Source of the DNA: Astropecten irregularis
Lineage: Eukaryota; Echinodermata; Asteroidea; Paxillosida; Astropectinidae
Direction of reading: 5' to 3'
Assembly: GCA_963971285.1 (NCBI GenBank)
Contig: OZ020256.1
Coordinates: forward strand, 8,372,541-8,436,540
Length of the DNA: 64,000 nt
Part shown: piece by piece, positions 23,544 through 37,639 of the stretch
Position numbering within the stretch: position 1 is the stretch's first letter
Layout: the number at the start of each line of letters is the position of its first letter
Notes under the pieces: model-generated
What the model saw: only the letters and a program-made list of their open reading frames with translations
Databases searched by the model: none
Told to the model about the DNA's origin: nothing
Position numbers and translations under genes: made by a program

Positions 23544-24517
23544 GTACATGTACACTGACTGATAGCGTATAGAAAATCGTGTCACCTTTAAATAATGTAA
23601 AATTGCCCGGACGATAACTTCCGTTTAGTTAATCACAAACAACTGAAAATTTGGAGAAATCATCGAATGCATACGATGTTAACAATTTGCAATTTGCACT
23701 GATGTACGTCATGTAATTACCGAATAAACAGTATTTGAATAATAACATCATGTTTCCTTTAAAAACGCATAACTTCCGGTTGAATGACGTCACAGATTTC
23801 AAACTTCACACATATGTCAAGATGCCTTAGTGCTTTACACTTACTAAATTTGGCGGAAATCCGTTGTTTAGTTTTGGATTACGTAATCACTGTATATCTT
23901 TAATCCACCGTAGAGGGCGCTATACAGCCCGTATGACGTCATCATTTATATTTTCTGAAAGCTTAAGACCTACTCTATCTTTTACCCAGAGAGGTTTTAT
24001 GTGCCCAAAACCTTCAGTTTTCGAGTTATTTTGAGTCAAACTTAAACTTCCGGTAACACCGGAAGTGAAGGTCATTTGTACACAACACTAAATATGTTAA
24101 TTGTTGAGATTTACGTGTTGAGTAACATATGTCAATATCAAAATCGTAGGTTATGTGGCTCCCAAGTTACAGAGCACCAAAGTTTTTCCTAAAAACGCAT
24201 GTAATTTGATACCCGATGACGTCATCATGACGTCAATCTTCTAAATACAACTTGGCATCATGACCGAAGTTCCCACCAAGTTTCAAGTCAATATCTTGTA
24301 ACTGTCATCAAGAAGTCTTGCGGACAAGTTTGGGAAGAAGGAAAATAAAAAAAAGAAAAAAAAAAACTCGAACAATAACAATAGGTGTTCGGCTTGAACC
24401 CGAACACCTAAAAAACTCGAACAATTACAATAGGTGTTCGGCTTGAACCCGAACACCTAAAAAAACCTCTAACAATAACAATAGGTGTTCGGCTTGAACC
24501 CGAACACCTAAAAAAAA

Positions 24518-24815
24518 CCGGAAGTGAAGGTCAGTACACAACATTGAATATATTAATTGTTCAGATTCACGTGGTGAGTAACATATGTCAATATCAAAAT
24601 CGTAGGTCATGTGGTTCTCAAGTTATAAAGCACCAAAGTTTTTCCTAAAAACGCGTGTAATTTGATACCCGATGACGTCATCATGACGTCAATCTTCTAA
24701 ATACAACTTGGCATCATGACCAAAGTTCCCACCAAGTTTCATGTCAATATCTTGTAACCGTCATATAGAAGTCCTGCGGACAAATTTGGGAAGAAAAAAA
24801 ATGGAAAAAAAAAAA
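24518..24815 (+). repeat. Half-unit of the satellite
   Basis: Starts at CCGGAAGTGAAGG directly after hairpin plus A-run, and lacks the 5' half of the unit. It is preceded by three hairpins (24382, 24429, 24478). Confidence 0.85.
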
Positions 24816-25514
24816 AAAAACTCGAACAATTACAATAGGTGTTCGGCTTGAACCCGAACACCTAAAAACTAGACATTGTGGTTGTGGCAACAACCACTAG
24901 GTGTTCGGGGTCTCATTTCGTACTGGAACTGTTATGAGAATGTCTGTTGGAACGCATGTATGGCATATTGAAATACACTTAAACTGTGTGACTGAGCAAA
25001 TACTGATCATGTTGATTGCACAGTGTATTCGTACATGTACACTGACTGATAGCGTATAGAAAATGGTGTCACCTTTAAATAATGTAAAATTGCCCGGACG
25101 ATAACTTCCGTTTAGTTAATCACAAACAACTGAAAATATGCAGAAATCATTGAATGCGTACCATGTAAACAATTTTCAATTTGCACTGATGTACGTCATG
25201 TAATTACCGAATAATTAGTATTTGAATAATTACATCATGTTTCCTTTAAAAATGCATAACTTCCGGTTGAATGACGTCACAGATTTCAAACTTCACACAT
25301 ATGTCAAGGTGCATTAGTGCTTCACACTCACCAAATTTGGCGGAAATCTGTTGTTTACTTTTGGATTACGTAATCACTGTATATCTTTAATCCACCGTAG
25401 AGGGCGCTATACAGCCCGCATGACGTTATCGTTTATATTTTCTGAAAGCTTAAGACCTACTCTATCTTTTACCCAGAGAGGTTTTATGTGCCCAAATCCT
25501 TCCGTTTTTGAGTT

Positions 25515-27891
25515 ATTTTGAGTCAAACTTCAACTTCCGGTAACACCGGAAGTGAAGGTCATTTGTACACAACACTGAATATGTTAATTGTTGACATTCA
25601 CGTGTTCAGTAACATATGTCAATATCAAAATCATAGGTCATGTGGTTCTCAAGTTATAAAGCACCAAATTTTTTCCTAAAAACGCGTGTAATTTGATACC
25701 CGATGACGTCATCATGACGTCAATCTTCTAAATACAACTTGGCATCATGACCGAAGTTCCCACCAAGTTTCAAGTCATTATCTTGTAACTATCATCAAGA
25801 AGTCTTGCAGACAAGTTTGGGAAGAAGGAAAATAAAAAAAAGAAAAAAAAAAACTCGAACAATAACAATAGGTGTTCGGCTTGAACCCGAACACCTAAAA
25901 AGAAACTCTAACAATAACAAAACTATTACAAACATATAAAACAAAAACACAACTTACATTGTTAATTGTTTGGGCCTTATAGTGATCGCAATTTACACTT
26001 GAAAATTTGCAGAAATCATCGCATGTGTACAATGTAAACAATTTGCAATTTGCACTGATGTACGTCATGTAATTACTGAATAAACAGTATTTGAATAATT
26101 ACATCATGTTTCCTTTAAAAACGCATAACTTCCGGTTGAATGACGTCACAGATTTTAAACTTCGCACATATGTCAAAGTGCATTAGTGCTTTAAACTCAC
26201 TAAATTTGGCAGAAATCCGTTGTTTACTTTTGGATTACGTAATCACTGTATATCTTTAATCCACCGTAGAGGGCGCTATACAGCCCGTATGACGTCATCG
26301 TTTATATTTTCTGAAAGCCTAAGACCTACTCTATCTTTTTGCCAAGCAATTGTATGTGCCCAAAACCTTTCCGATTTTGAGTTATTTTGAGTCAAACTTC
26401 AACTTCCGGTAACACCGGAAGTGAAGGTCATTTGTACACAACATTGAATATATTAATTGTTCAGATTCACGTGGTGAGTAACATATGTCAATATCAAAAT
26501 CGTAGGTCATGTGGTTCTCAAGTTATAAGGCACCAAAGTTTTTCCTAAAAACGCGTGTAATTTGATACCCGATGACGTCATCATGACGTCAATCTTCTAA
26601 ATACAACTTGGCATCATGACCAAAGTTCCCACCAAGTTTCATGTCAATATCTTGTAACTGTCATATAGAAGTCCTGCAGACAAGTTTGGGAAGAAAAAAA
26701 ATGGAGAAAAAAAAAAAAAAACTAGACATTGTGGTTGTGGGAACAACCACTAGGTGTTCGGGGTCTCATTTCGTAGTGGAAATGTTAGTGAACGTATGTT
26801 GGAACGTACAGTATGTGATCAATCGTCCCCCATTCAATGGCATATATTAAAATACACTTCAACTGCGTGACTCAGCAAAATTAATACATGTACCACATGT
26901 ACTGTTTATGCTGATTGCAGTATTCGTACACTATGACTGATACCGTATAATGACATCACCTTTAATATTGTATGGACAATAACTTCCGGTTAGTTCTTCA
27001 CAACCAACTGAACATTTTCAGAAGTCATTGAATGCATACGATATAAATATATTGCAATTTTCAATGACGTGCGTCATGTAATTATCGAGTAAACAGTATT
27101 TGAATAATGACGTCATCTTTCCTTTAAAAGCGCATAACTTCCGGTTGCATGACGTCACAAATTTCAAACTTCACACACATGTCGAAGTTCATTAGTAGTT
27201 CACAGTCACCAAATTTGGCGGAAATCCGTTGTTTACTTTTGGATTACTTTATCACTGTATATCTTTAATCCACCGTAGAGGGCGCTATACAACCCGTATG
27301 ACGTCATCGTTTATATTTTCTGAAAGCCCAAGACCTTGTCTATCTTTGAACCATTGAGGTTTTTTTTTGCCTAAATCCTTCCGTTTTCGAGTTATTTTGA
27401 GTCAAACTTCAACTTCCGGTAACACCGGAAGTGAAGGTCATTTGTACACAATACTGAATATATTAATTGTTCAGATTTACGTGTTGAGTAACATATGTCA
27501 ATATCAAAATCGTAGGTCATGTGGTTCACAAGTTATAGAACACCAAAGTTTTTCCTAAAAACGCGTGTAATTTGATACCTGATGACGTCATCATGACGTC
27601 AATCTTCTAAATACAACTTGGCATCATGACCGAAGTTCCCACCAAGTTTCAAGTCAATATCTTGTAACCGTCATATAGAAGTCCTGCGGACAAATTTGGG
27701 AAGAAAAAAAATGGAAAAAAAAAAAACTAGACTTTGTGGTTGTGGGAACAACCACTAGGTGTTCGGGGTCTCAGTTTCGTATTGGAAGTGTTATGAATGT
27801 TTGATGGAACGCATGTATGGCATATTGAAATACACTTAAACTGTGTGACTGAGCAAATACTGATCATGCTGATTGCACAGTGTATTCGTAC
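25515..27891 (+). repeat. Segmental duplication block, copy 2
   Basis: Paralogue of 8,950-11,327 (offset 16,563 bp). It continues past 27,891 into sequence matching the right flank of the 12.2-kb element (23,544-23,690, offset 4,344 bp), so it is the uninterrupted version of the insertion site. Confidence 0.88.
27888..27891. other. Paralogous empty site of the 12.2-kb element
   Basis: A single GTAC sits between sequence identical to the element's left flank (…GTGTATTC) and right flank (ATGTACACTGACTG…). It defines the element's borders and the 4-bp target duplication without ambiguity. Confidence 0.9.
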
Positions 27892-28265
27892 ATGTACACT
27901 GACTGATAGCGTATAGAAAATCGTGTCACCTTTAAATAATGTAAAATTGCCCGGACGATAACTTCCGTTTAGTTAATCACAAACAACTGAAAATTTGGAG
28001 AAATCATCGAATGCATACGATGTTAACAATTTGCAATTTGCATGTAATTTGATACCCGATGACGTCATCATGACGTCAATCTTCTAAATACAACTTCGGC
28101 TTGAACCCGAACACCTAAAAAGAAACTCTAACAATAACAAAACTATTACAAACATATAAAACAAAAACACAACTTACATTGTTAATTGTTTGGGCCTTAT
28201 AGTGATCGCAATTTACACTTGAAAATTTGCAGAAATCATCGCATGTGTACAATGTAAACAATTTG

Positions 28266-30100
28266 CAATTTGCACTGATGTACGTCATGTAATTACCGAA
28301 TAAACAGTATTTGAATAATAACATCATGTTTCCTTTAAAAACGCATAACTTCCGGTTGAATGACGTCACAGATTTCAAACTTCACACATATGTCAAGATG
28401 CCTTAGTGCTTTACACTTACTAAATTTGGCGGAAATCCGTTGTTTAGTTTTGGATTACGTAATCACTGTATATCTTTAATCCACCGTAGAGGGCGCTATA
28501 CAGCCCGTATGACGTCATCATTTATATTTTCTGAAAGCTTAAGACCTACTCTATCTTTTACCCAGAGAGGTTTTATGTGCCCAAAACCTTCAGTTTTCGA
28601 GTTATTTTGAGTCAAACTTAAACTTCCGGTAACACCGGAAGTGAAGGTCATTTGTACACAACACTAAATATGTTAATTGTTGAGATTTACGTGTTGAGTA
28701 ACATATGTCAATATCAAAATCGTAGGTTATGTGGCTCCCAAGTTACAGAGCACCAAAGTTTTTCCTAAAAACGCATGTAATTTGATACCCGATGACGTCA
28801 TCATGACGTCAATCTTCTAAATACAACTTGGCATCATGACCGAAGTTCCCACCAAGTTTCAAGTCAATATCTTGTAACTGTCATCAAGAAGTCTTGCGGA
28901 CAAGTTTGGGAAGAAGGAAAATAAAAAAAAGAAAAAAAAAAACTCGAACAATAACAATAGGTGTTCGGCTTGAACCCGAACACCTAAAAAACTCGAACAA
29001 TTACAATAGGTGTTCGGCTTGAACCCGAACACCTAAAAAAACCTCTAACAATAACAATAGGTGTTCGGCTTGAACCCGAACACCTAAAAAAAACCGGAAG
29101 TGAAGGTCAGTACACAACATTGAATATATTAATTGTTCAGATTCACGTGGTGAGTAACATATGTCAATATCAAAATCGTAGGTCATGTGGTTCTCAAGTT
29201 ATAAAGCACCAAAGTTTTTCCTAAAAACGCGTGTAATTTGATACCCGATGACGTCATCATGACGTCAATCTTCTAAATACAACTTGGCATCATGACCAAA
29301 GTTCCCACCAAGTTTCATGTCAATATCTTGTAACCGTCATATAGAAGTCCTGCGGACAAATTTGGGAAGAAAAAAAATGGAAAAAAAAAAAAAAAACTCG
29401 AACAATTACAATAGGTGTTCGGCTTGAACCCGAACACCTAAAAACTAGACATTGTGGTTGTGGCAACAACCACTAGGTGTTCGGGGTCTCATTTCGTACT
29501 GGAACTGTTATGAGAATGTCTGTTGGAACGCATGTATGGCATATTGAAATACACTTAAACTGTGTGACTGAGCAAATACTGATCATGTTGATTGCACAGT
29601 GTATTCGTACATGTACACTGACTGATAGCGTATAGAAAATGGTGTCACCTTTAAATAATGTAAAATTGCCCGGACGATAACTTCCGTTTAGTTAATCACA
29701 AACAACTGAAAATATGCAGAAATCATTGAATGCGTACCATGTAAACAATTTTCAATTTGCACTGATGTACGTCATGTAATTACCGAATAATTAGTATTTG
29801 AATAATTACATCATGTTTCCTTTAAAAATGCATAACTTCCGGTTGAATGACGTCACAGATTTCAAACTTCACACATATGTCAAGGTGCATTAGTGCTTCA
29901 CACTCACCAAATTTGGCGGAAATCTGTTGTTTACTTTTGGATTACGTAATCACTGTATATCTTTAATCCACCGTAGAGGGCGCTATACAGCCCGCATGAC
30001 GTTATCGTTTATATTTTCTGAAAGCTTAAGACCTACTCTATCTTTTACCCAGAGAGGTTTTATGTGCCCAAATCCTTCCGTTTTTGAGTTATTTTGAGTC
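28266..30100 (+). repeat. Segmental duplication of 23,690-25,525
   Basis: Near-identical at a constant offset of 4,576 bp, including the three hairpins and the half-unit. The offset rises from 4,344 to 4,576 because about 232 bp of other array sequence (about 28,040-28,265) is spliced in. Confidence 0.88.
29094..29395 (+). repeat. Half-unit of the satellite
   Basis: Duplicate of the half-unit at 24,518, carried by the 4,576-bp-offset duplication. Confidence 0.85.
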
Positions 30101-30439
30101 AAACTTCAACTTCCGGTAACACTGGAAGTGAAGGTCATTTGTACACAACACTGCATATATGTTAATTGTTGAGATTTACGTGTTGAGTAACATATGTCAA
30201 TATCAAAATCGTAGGTCATGTGGTTCTCAAGTTATAAAGCACCAAAGTTTTTCCTAAAAACGCGTGTAATTTGATACCCGATGACGTAATCATGACGTCA
30301 TTGTTCTAGATACAACTTGGCATCACGACCGAAGTTCCCACCAAGTTTCAGGTCAATATCTTGTAACAGTCATATAGAAGTCTTGCAGACAAATTTGGGA
30401 AGAAAAAAAAAAAAAAACTAGACATGTGGTTGTGTTTAA

Positions 30440-31062
30440 CAACCACTAGGTGTTCGGGAACTGTTATGTGAACATAAAAATTATGTTGATTTACGTGCAA
30501 ATATCTATGGCAAGATGTATACAAAGTTTTGAGTCATGCAATTGGACATTACGTGTACGTATGTTCTACACAGTGAATTATGTACAATTTTTGTACATAA
30601 TATAGTGTATGGGAAATAGAGTCAATCGATCATCATAGTTTTTGTACATGACCATATTTTCACGTAACACATGTACACGTATGTGTACTAAGTTAATAGG
30701 CTAGTGTGACAAATATTTAAAAATTCATATTTCAAGAGATGGCGTACATGTTCACTTCACATCTACACTGTAGGAACTTTGTCGGGGCCTTTGTATGGTT
30801 TAAAATTGACTGTTTAAAAGTGTATGAGGTTTATCAAACTCCTGTGTTGAGGCTATCATGCGTTTCCACTGAGACAATCCAATGAAGCACATTCCAATCA
30901 CCTTGCAATGACTGCCATCTGGTACTAATCAGAGTCTCTTGTAATCCCATCAGCACTGAAGCAAGCAATTAGTTAATGATAGCTTACACACACTGTAAGT
31001 ATAGTTATAAGTACACAAATTGATTTACACCAGATAAGGAATTCCTGCCTACCATGGAGGTA
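30440..31062 (+). repeat. Long-unit insert, copy 1
   Basis: About 0.6 kb not found in standard units, including TTGTATGG near 30,790 and GAGTCTCTTGTAAT near 30,932. Diverged homologues lie at 34,316-35,078 and 37,640-38,465, so it is an older, stably inherited part of a long-unit subfamily. No terminal repeats or gene were seen. Confidence 0.8.
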
Positions 31063-33953
31063 TACATGGCATCACCTTTAAATATATATAACATTGTCTG
31101 AACAATAACTTCTGGTTAATTCATCACAAGTAACTAAACATTTCCAGACGTCATTGAATGGATACGATGTAAATATTTTGCAGTTTTCACTGATGTACGT
31201 CATGTAATGACTGAGTATTTTCACTGATGTACGTCATGTAATGACTGAGTAAACAGTATTTGAATAATTACACAATGTTCCTTTTAAAAGAACATAACTT
31301 CCGGTTGAATTACGTCACAGATTTCAAACTTCACAAACATGTCAAGATGTATTAGTGCTTTACACATACCAAATTTCGGAGAAATCCATTGTTTACTTTT
31401 GGATAACGTAATCACTGTATAACTTTAATCCACCGTAGAGGGCGCTATACAGCCCGTATGACGTCATAAGTTATATTTTCTGAAAGCTTAAGACCTGCTC
31501 TATCTTTTACCCAGAGAGGATTTTTGTGCCAAAATCCTTCTATTTTCGAGTTATTTTGGGTCAAAGTTTAACTTCCGGTAACACCGGAAGTGAAGGTCAT
31601 TTGTACACAACATTGAATATATTAATTGTTGAGATTTACATGCTGAGTAACATATGTCAATATCAAAATCAAAGGTCATGTGGTTCTGAAGTTATAAAGC
31701 ACCAAAGTTTTGCCTAAAAACGCATGTAATTTGATACCCGATGACGTCATCATGACGTCAATCTTCTAAATACAACTTGACATCACGATCTAAGTTCCCA
31801 CCAAGTTTCATGTCAATATCTTGTAACTGTCACCAAGAAGTCTTGCAGACAAGTTTGGGCAGAAAAAAAAGAAGAACTAGACATTGTGGTTGTGGAAACA
31901 ACCACTAGGTGTTCGGGGTCTCATTTCGTACTGGAAATGTTATGTGAACGTATGTTGGAACGTACAGTATGTGATCAATCGTCCCTCATTCAATTGCATA
32001 TTAAAATACACTTCAACTGCGTGACTGAGCAAAATTAATACATGTACCACATGTACTGTTTATGCTGATTGCAGTATTCGTACACTATGACTCTTACCGT
32101 ATAATAACATCACCTTTAATATTGTATGGACAATAACTTCCGGTTAGTTCTTCACAACCAACTGAACATTTTCAGAAGTCATTGAATACATACGATATAA
32201 ATATATTGCAATTTTCAATGACGTGCGTCATGTAATTATCGAGTAAACAGTATTTGAATAATGACGTCATCTTTCCTTTAAAAGCGCATAACTTCCGGTT
32301 GCATGACGTCACAAATTTCAAACTTCACACACATGTCGAAGTTCATTAGTAGTTTACAGGCACCAAATTTGGCAGAAATCCGTTGTTTACTTTTGGATTA
32401 CGTAATCACTGTATATCTTTAATCCACCGTAGAGGGCGCTATACAACCCGTATGACGTCATCGTTTATATTTTCTGAAAGCCCAAGACCTTGTCTATCTT
32501 TGAACCATTGAGGTTTTTTTGGCCTAAATCCTTCCGTTTTCGAGTTATTTTGAGTCAAACTTCAACTTCCGGTAACACCGGAAGTGAAGGTCATTTGTAC
32601 ACAACACTGAATATATTAATTATTAGGATTTACGTGTTGAGTAACATATGTCAATATCAAAATCGTAGGTCATGTGGTTCAGAAGTTATAGAACACCAAA
32701 GTTTTTCCTAAAAACGCGTGTAATTTGATACCTGATGACGTCATCATGACGTCAATCTTCTAAATACAACTTGGCATCATGACCGAAGTTCCCACCAAGT
32801 TTCAAGTCAATATCTTGTAACCGTCATATAGAAGTCCTGCGGACAAATTTGGAAAGAAAAAAAAAGAAAAAAAAAAAAAAAACTCGAACAATTACAATAG
32901 GTGTTCGGCTTGAACCCGAACACCTAAAAACTAGACATTGTGGTTGTGGGAACAACCACTAGGTGTTCGGGGTCTCGTACCGGGAACTGTTATGAGAATG
33001 TCTGTTGGAACGCATGTGTGGCATATTGAAATACACTTAAACTGTGTGACTGAGCAAATACTGATCATGCTGAGTGCAGTGTTTTCGTATTAGATGTACT
33101 GATAGCGTATAGAAAATGGTGTCACCTTTAAATAATGTAAAATTGCCCGGACGATAACTTCAGGTTAGTTAATCACAAACAAATGAAAATTTTCAAAAAT
33201 CATCAAATGCGTACGATGTAAACAATTTGCAATTTGCACTGATGTACGTCATGTAATTACCGAATAAACAGTCTTTGAATAATTACATCATGTTTCCTTT
33301 AAAAACGCATAACTTCCGGCTGAATGACGTCACAGATTTCAAACTTCACACATATGTCATGGTGCATTAGTGCTTCAAACTTACCAAATTTGGTGGGAAT
33401 CCGTTGTTCATTTTTGGATTACGTAATCACTGTATATCTTTAAGCCACCGCAGAGGGCGCTATACAGCCCGTATGACGTCATTGTTTATATTTTCTGAAA
33501 GCCCAAGCACTACTCTATCTTTTAGCCCTCTCGGTTTTATGTGCCCAAATCCTAACGTTTTCGAGTTATTTTGAGTCAAACTTCAACTTCCGGTAACACC
33601 GGAAGTGGAGGTCATTTGTACACAACACTAAATATACCAATTGTTGAGATTTGCGTGATAAGTAACATATGTCAATATCAAAATCATAAGTCATGTGGTT
33701 CTCAAGTTATAACGGTCCAAAGTTTTTCCTTAAAACGCGTGTAATTTGATACCCGATGACGTAATCATGACGTCAATCTTCTAGGTACAACTTGGCATCA
33801 CGACCAATGTTCCCACCAAGTTTCAGGTCAATATCCTGTAACAGTCATATAGAAGTCTTGCGGACAAATTTGGGAAGAAAAAAAGAAAAAAAAGAAATAA
33901 AACTCGAACAATAACAATAGGTGTTCGGCTTGAACCCGAACACCTAAAAAAAA

Positions 33954-34260
33954 CCAGAAGTGAAGGTCATTTGTACACAACATTGAATATATTAATTGTT
34001 CAGATTCACGTGGTGAGTAACATATGTCAATATCAAAATCGTAGGTCATGTGGTTCTCAAGTTATAAAGCACCAAAAGTTTTTCCTAAAAACGCGTGTAA
34101 TTTGATACCCGATGACGTCATCATGACGTCAATCTTCTAAATACAACTTGACATCATGACCAAAGTTCCCACCAAGTTTCATGTCAATATCTTGTAACTG
34201 TCATATAGAAGTCCTGCAGACAAGTTTGGGAAGAAAAAAAATGGGAAAAAAAGAAAAAGA
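33954..34260 (+). repeat. Half-unit of the satellite
   Basis: Begins CCAGAAGTGAAGG after hairpin plus A-run, at the same breakpoint as the other half-units but with one base change. It directly precedes a long-unit insert. Confidence 0.82.
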
Positions 34261-34315
34261 ACTAGACTTGTGGTTGTGTGAACAACCACTAGGTGTTCGG
34301 GGTCTCATTACGTAG

Positions 34316-35078
34316 TGGAACTGTTATGTGAACATAAACGTTATGTTGGAACGAATGTGGTCAATTGTCGCTCATCCTCATACAATGGCATATTGAAATA
34401 CACACTAACTTTTGAATATGATGTAAATATCTTGCAGTTTTTATTTTGTTTGATTAAAACATATGGTTTACAAGTGACCATATCTCAACGTAAAGAAACT
34501 TAATTTTAGCCCATGGAGTTTAGTTGCAGTGTTTATGGAACACATTGTCATTTGATAAAATGATGTACAATACTCCGCAACCTACATCGATAGCATTTCG
34601 ATTAAGATTTGGTGCTGGTATTTTATGATATATAATAAGATTTACGTGCAAATATATCTATAGCAAGATGTAAACAAAGTTTTGAGTCACACAATTGGAC
34701 ATTACATGTACATGTACATGTTCTACACAGTGAATTTTTGTACATATATAGTGTATGGGAAAAAGAGTCAATCGATCATCATTTTTTTTGTACATGACCA
34801 TATTTTCACGTAACACAATGTGAGAATAATTAAAAAATTCATATAAAATCAAGAGATGCCGTAAATGTTCATTTCAAATCTACGCTGTAAGAACTTTGTC
34901 TGGGCCTTTGTATGGTTAAAATTGACTGTTTAAAAGTGTATGAGGTGTATCAAACTCCTGTGTTGAGGCTATCATGTGTTTCCACTGAGACAATGTAATG
35001 AAGCACATTTCAATCACCTTGCAATGACTGCCATCTGGTACTAATCAGAGTCTCTTGTAATCACATTACAAGCAGTTT
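34316..35078 (+). repeat. Long-unit insert, copy 2
   Basis: Homologue of 30,440-31,062 with extra sequence near 34,400-34,640 (shared with copy 3 but not copy 1), so indels separate the three copies. Confidence 0.8.
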
Positions 35079-37639
35079 TCACTGGTGTACTCATGTAATT
35101 ACTGAGTAAACAGTATTGGAATAATTCAGTAATTTTCCCTTTAAAAGAGCATAACTTCCGGTTGAATGACGTCACAGATTTCAAACTTCACATACATGTC
35201 GAGGTACATTAGTGCTTTACACCTACCAAATTTGGCGGAAATTCATCGTTCACTTTCAGATTACGTAATCACTGTATGTCTTTAATCAACCGTAGAGGGC
35301 GCTATATAGCCCGCATGACGTCATTGTTTATATTTTCTGAAAGCCCAAGACCTTCTCTATCTTTTACCCATTGAGGTTTTTTGTGCCCAAATCCTTCCGT
35401 TTTCGAGTTATTTTGAGTCAAACTTCAACTTCCAGTAACACCGGAAGTGGAGGACATTTGTACACAACATTGAATATATTAATTGTTGAGATTTACGTGT
35501 TGAGTAACATATGTCAATCTCAAAATCATAGGTCATGTGGTTCTCAAGTTATAAAGCACCAAAGTTTTTCCTAAAAACGCGTGTAATTTGATACCCGATG
35601 ACGTCATCATGACGTCAATCTTCTAAATACAACTTGACATCATGACCAAAGTTCCCACCAAGTTTCATGTCATTATCTTGTTCCTGTGACCAAGAAGTCC
35701 TGCGGACAAGTTTGGGAAGAAAAAAATTAAAAAAAGGAAAAAAACTAGACGTTGTGGTTGTGGGAACAACCACTAGGTGTTCGGGGTTTCGTACTGTAAC
35801 ACTTAAACTGTGTGACTGAGCAAGTACTGATCATGCTGATTGCACAGTTCGTACATGTACACTGACTGATAGCGTATAGAAAATGGTGTCACCTTTAAAT
35901 AATGTTAAATTGCCCGGACGATAACGTCCGTTTAAATAATCACAAACAACTGAACATTTGCAGAAATCATCGAATGCGTACAATGTAAACAATTTGCAAT
36001 TTGCACTGATGTACGTCATGTAATTACTGAATAAACAGTATTTGAATAATTACATCATGTTTCCTTTAAAAACGCATAACTTCCGGTTGAATGACGTCAC
36101 AGATTTTAAACTTCACACATATGTCAAGGTGCAATAGTGCTTCAAACTCACCAAATTTGGCGGAAATCCGTCGTTTTCTTTTGGATTACGTAATCACTGT
36201 ATATCTTTAATCCACCGTAGAGGGCGCTATACAGCCCGTATGACGTCATCGTTTATATTTTCTGAAAGCCTAAGACCTACTCTATCTTTTTGCAAAGCAA
36301 TTGTATGTGCCCAAAACCTTTCCGATTTTGAGTTATTTTGCGTCAAACTTCAACTTCCGGTAACACCGGAAGTGAAGGTCATTTGTACACAACACTGAAT
36401 ATGTTAATTGTAGACATTTACGTGTTGAGTAACATATGTCAATATCAAAATCATAGGTCATGTGGTTCTCAAGTTATAAAGCACCAAAGTTTTTCCTAAA
36501 AACGCGTGTAATTTGATACCCGATGACGTTATCATGACGTCACTCTTCTAAATACAACTTGCCATCATGACCAAAGTTCCCACTAAGTTTCAACTCAATA
36601 TCTTGTACCTTTTACCAAGAAGTCCTGCAGACAAGTTTGGTCGGAAGGAGAAAAAAAAAAAAAAAAAAAAAAAACTCAAACAATAACAATAGGTGTTCGG
36701 CTTGAACCCGAACACCTAAAAACTCGTACAATTACAATAGGTGTTCGGCTTGAACCCGAACACCTAAAAAGAAACTCTAACAATAACAAAACTATTACAA
36801 ACATATAAAACAAAAACACAACTTACATTGTTAATTGTTTGGGCCTTATAGTGATCGCAATTTACACTTGAAAATTTGCAGAAATCATCGCATGCGTACA
36901 ATGTAAACAATTTGCAATTTGCACTGATGTACGTCATGTAATTACTGAATAAACAGTATTTGAATAATTGTACATCATGTTTCCTTTAAAAACGCATAAC
37001 TTCCGGTTGAATGACGTCACAGATTTTAAACTTCGCACATATGTCAAAGTGCATTAGTGCTTTAAACTCACTAAATTTGGCAGAAATCCGTTGTTTACTT
37101 TTGGATTACGTAATCACTGTATATCTTTAATCCACCGTAGAGGGCGCTATACAGCCCGTATGACGTCATCGTTTATATTTTCTGAAAGCCTAAGACCTAC
37201 TCTATCTTTTTGCCAAGCAATTGTATGTGCCCAAAACCTTTCCGATTTTGAGTTATTTTGAGTAACACCGGTAACACCGGAAGTGAAGGTCATTTGTACA
37301 CAACATTGAATATATTAATTGTTCAGATTCACGTGGTGAGTAACATATGTCAATATCAAAATCGTAGGTCATGTGGTTCTCAAGTTATAAAGCACCAAAG
37401 TTTTTCCTAAAAACGCGTGTAATTTGATACCCGATGACGTCATCATGACGTCAATCTTCTAAATACAACTTGGCATCATGACCAAAGTTCCCACCAAGTT
37501 TCATGTCAATATCTTGTAACTGTCATATAGAAGTCCTGCAGACAAGTTTGGGAAGAAAAAAAATGGGAAAAAAAAACAAAAAAAAAAACTAGACATTGTG
37601 ATTGTGGTAACAACCACTAGGTGTTCAGGGTCTCATTTC

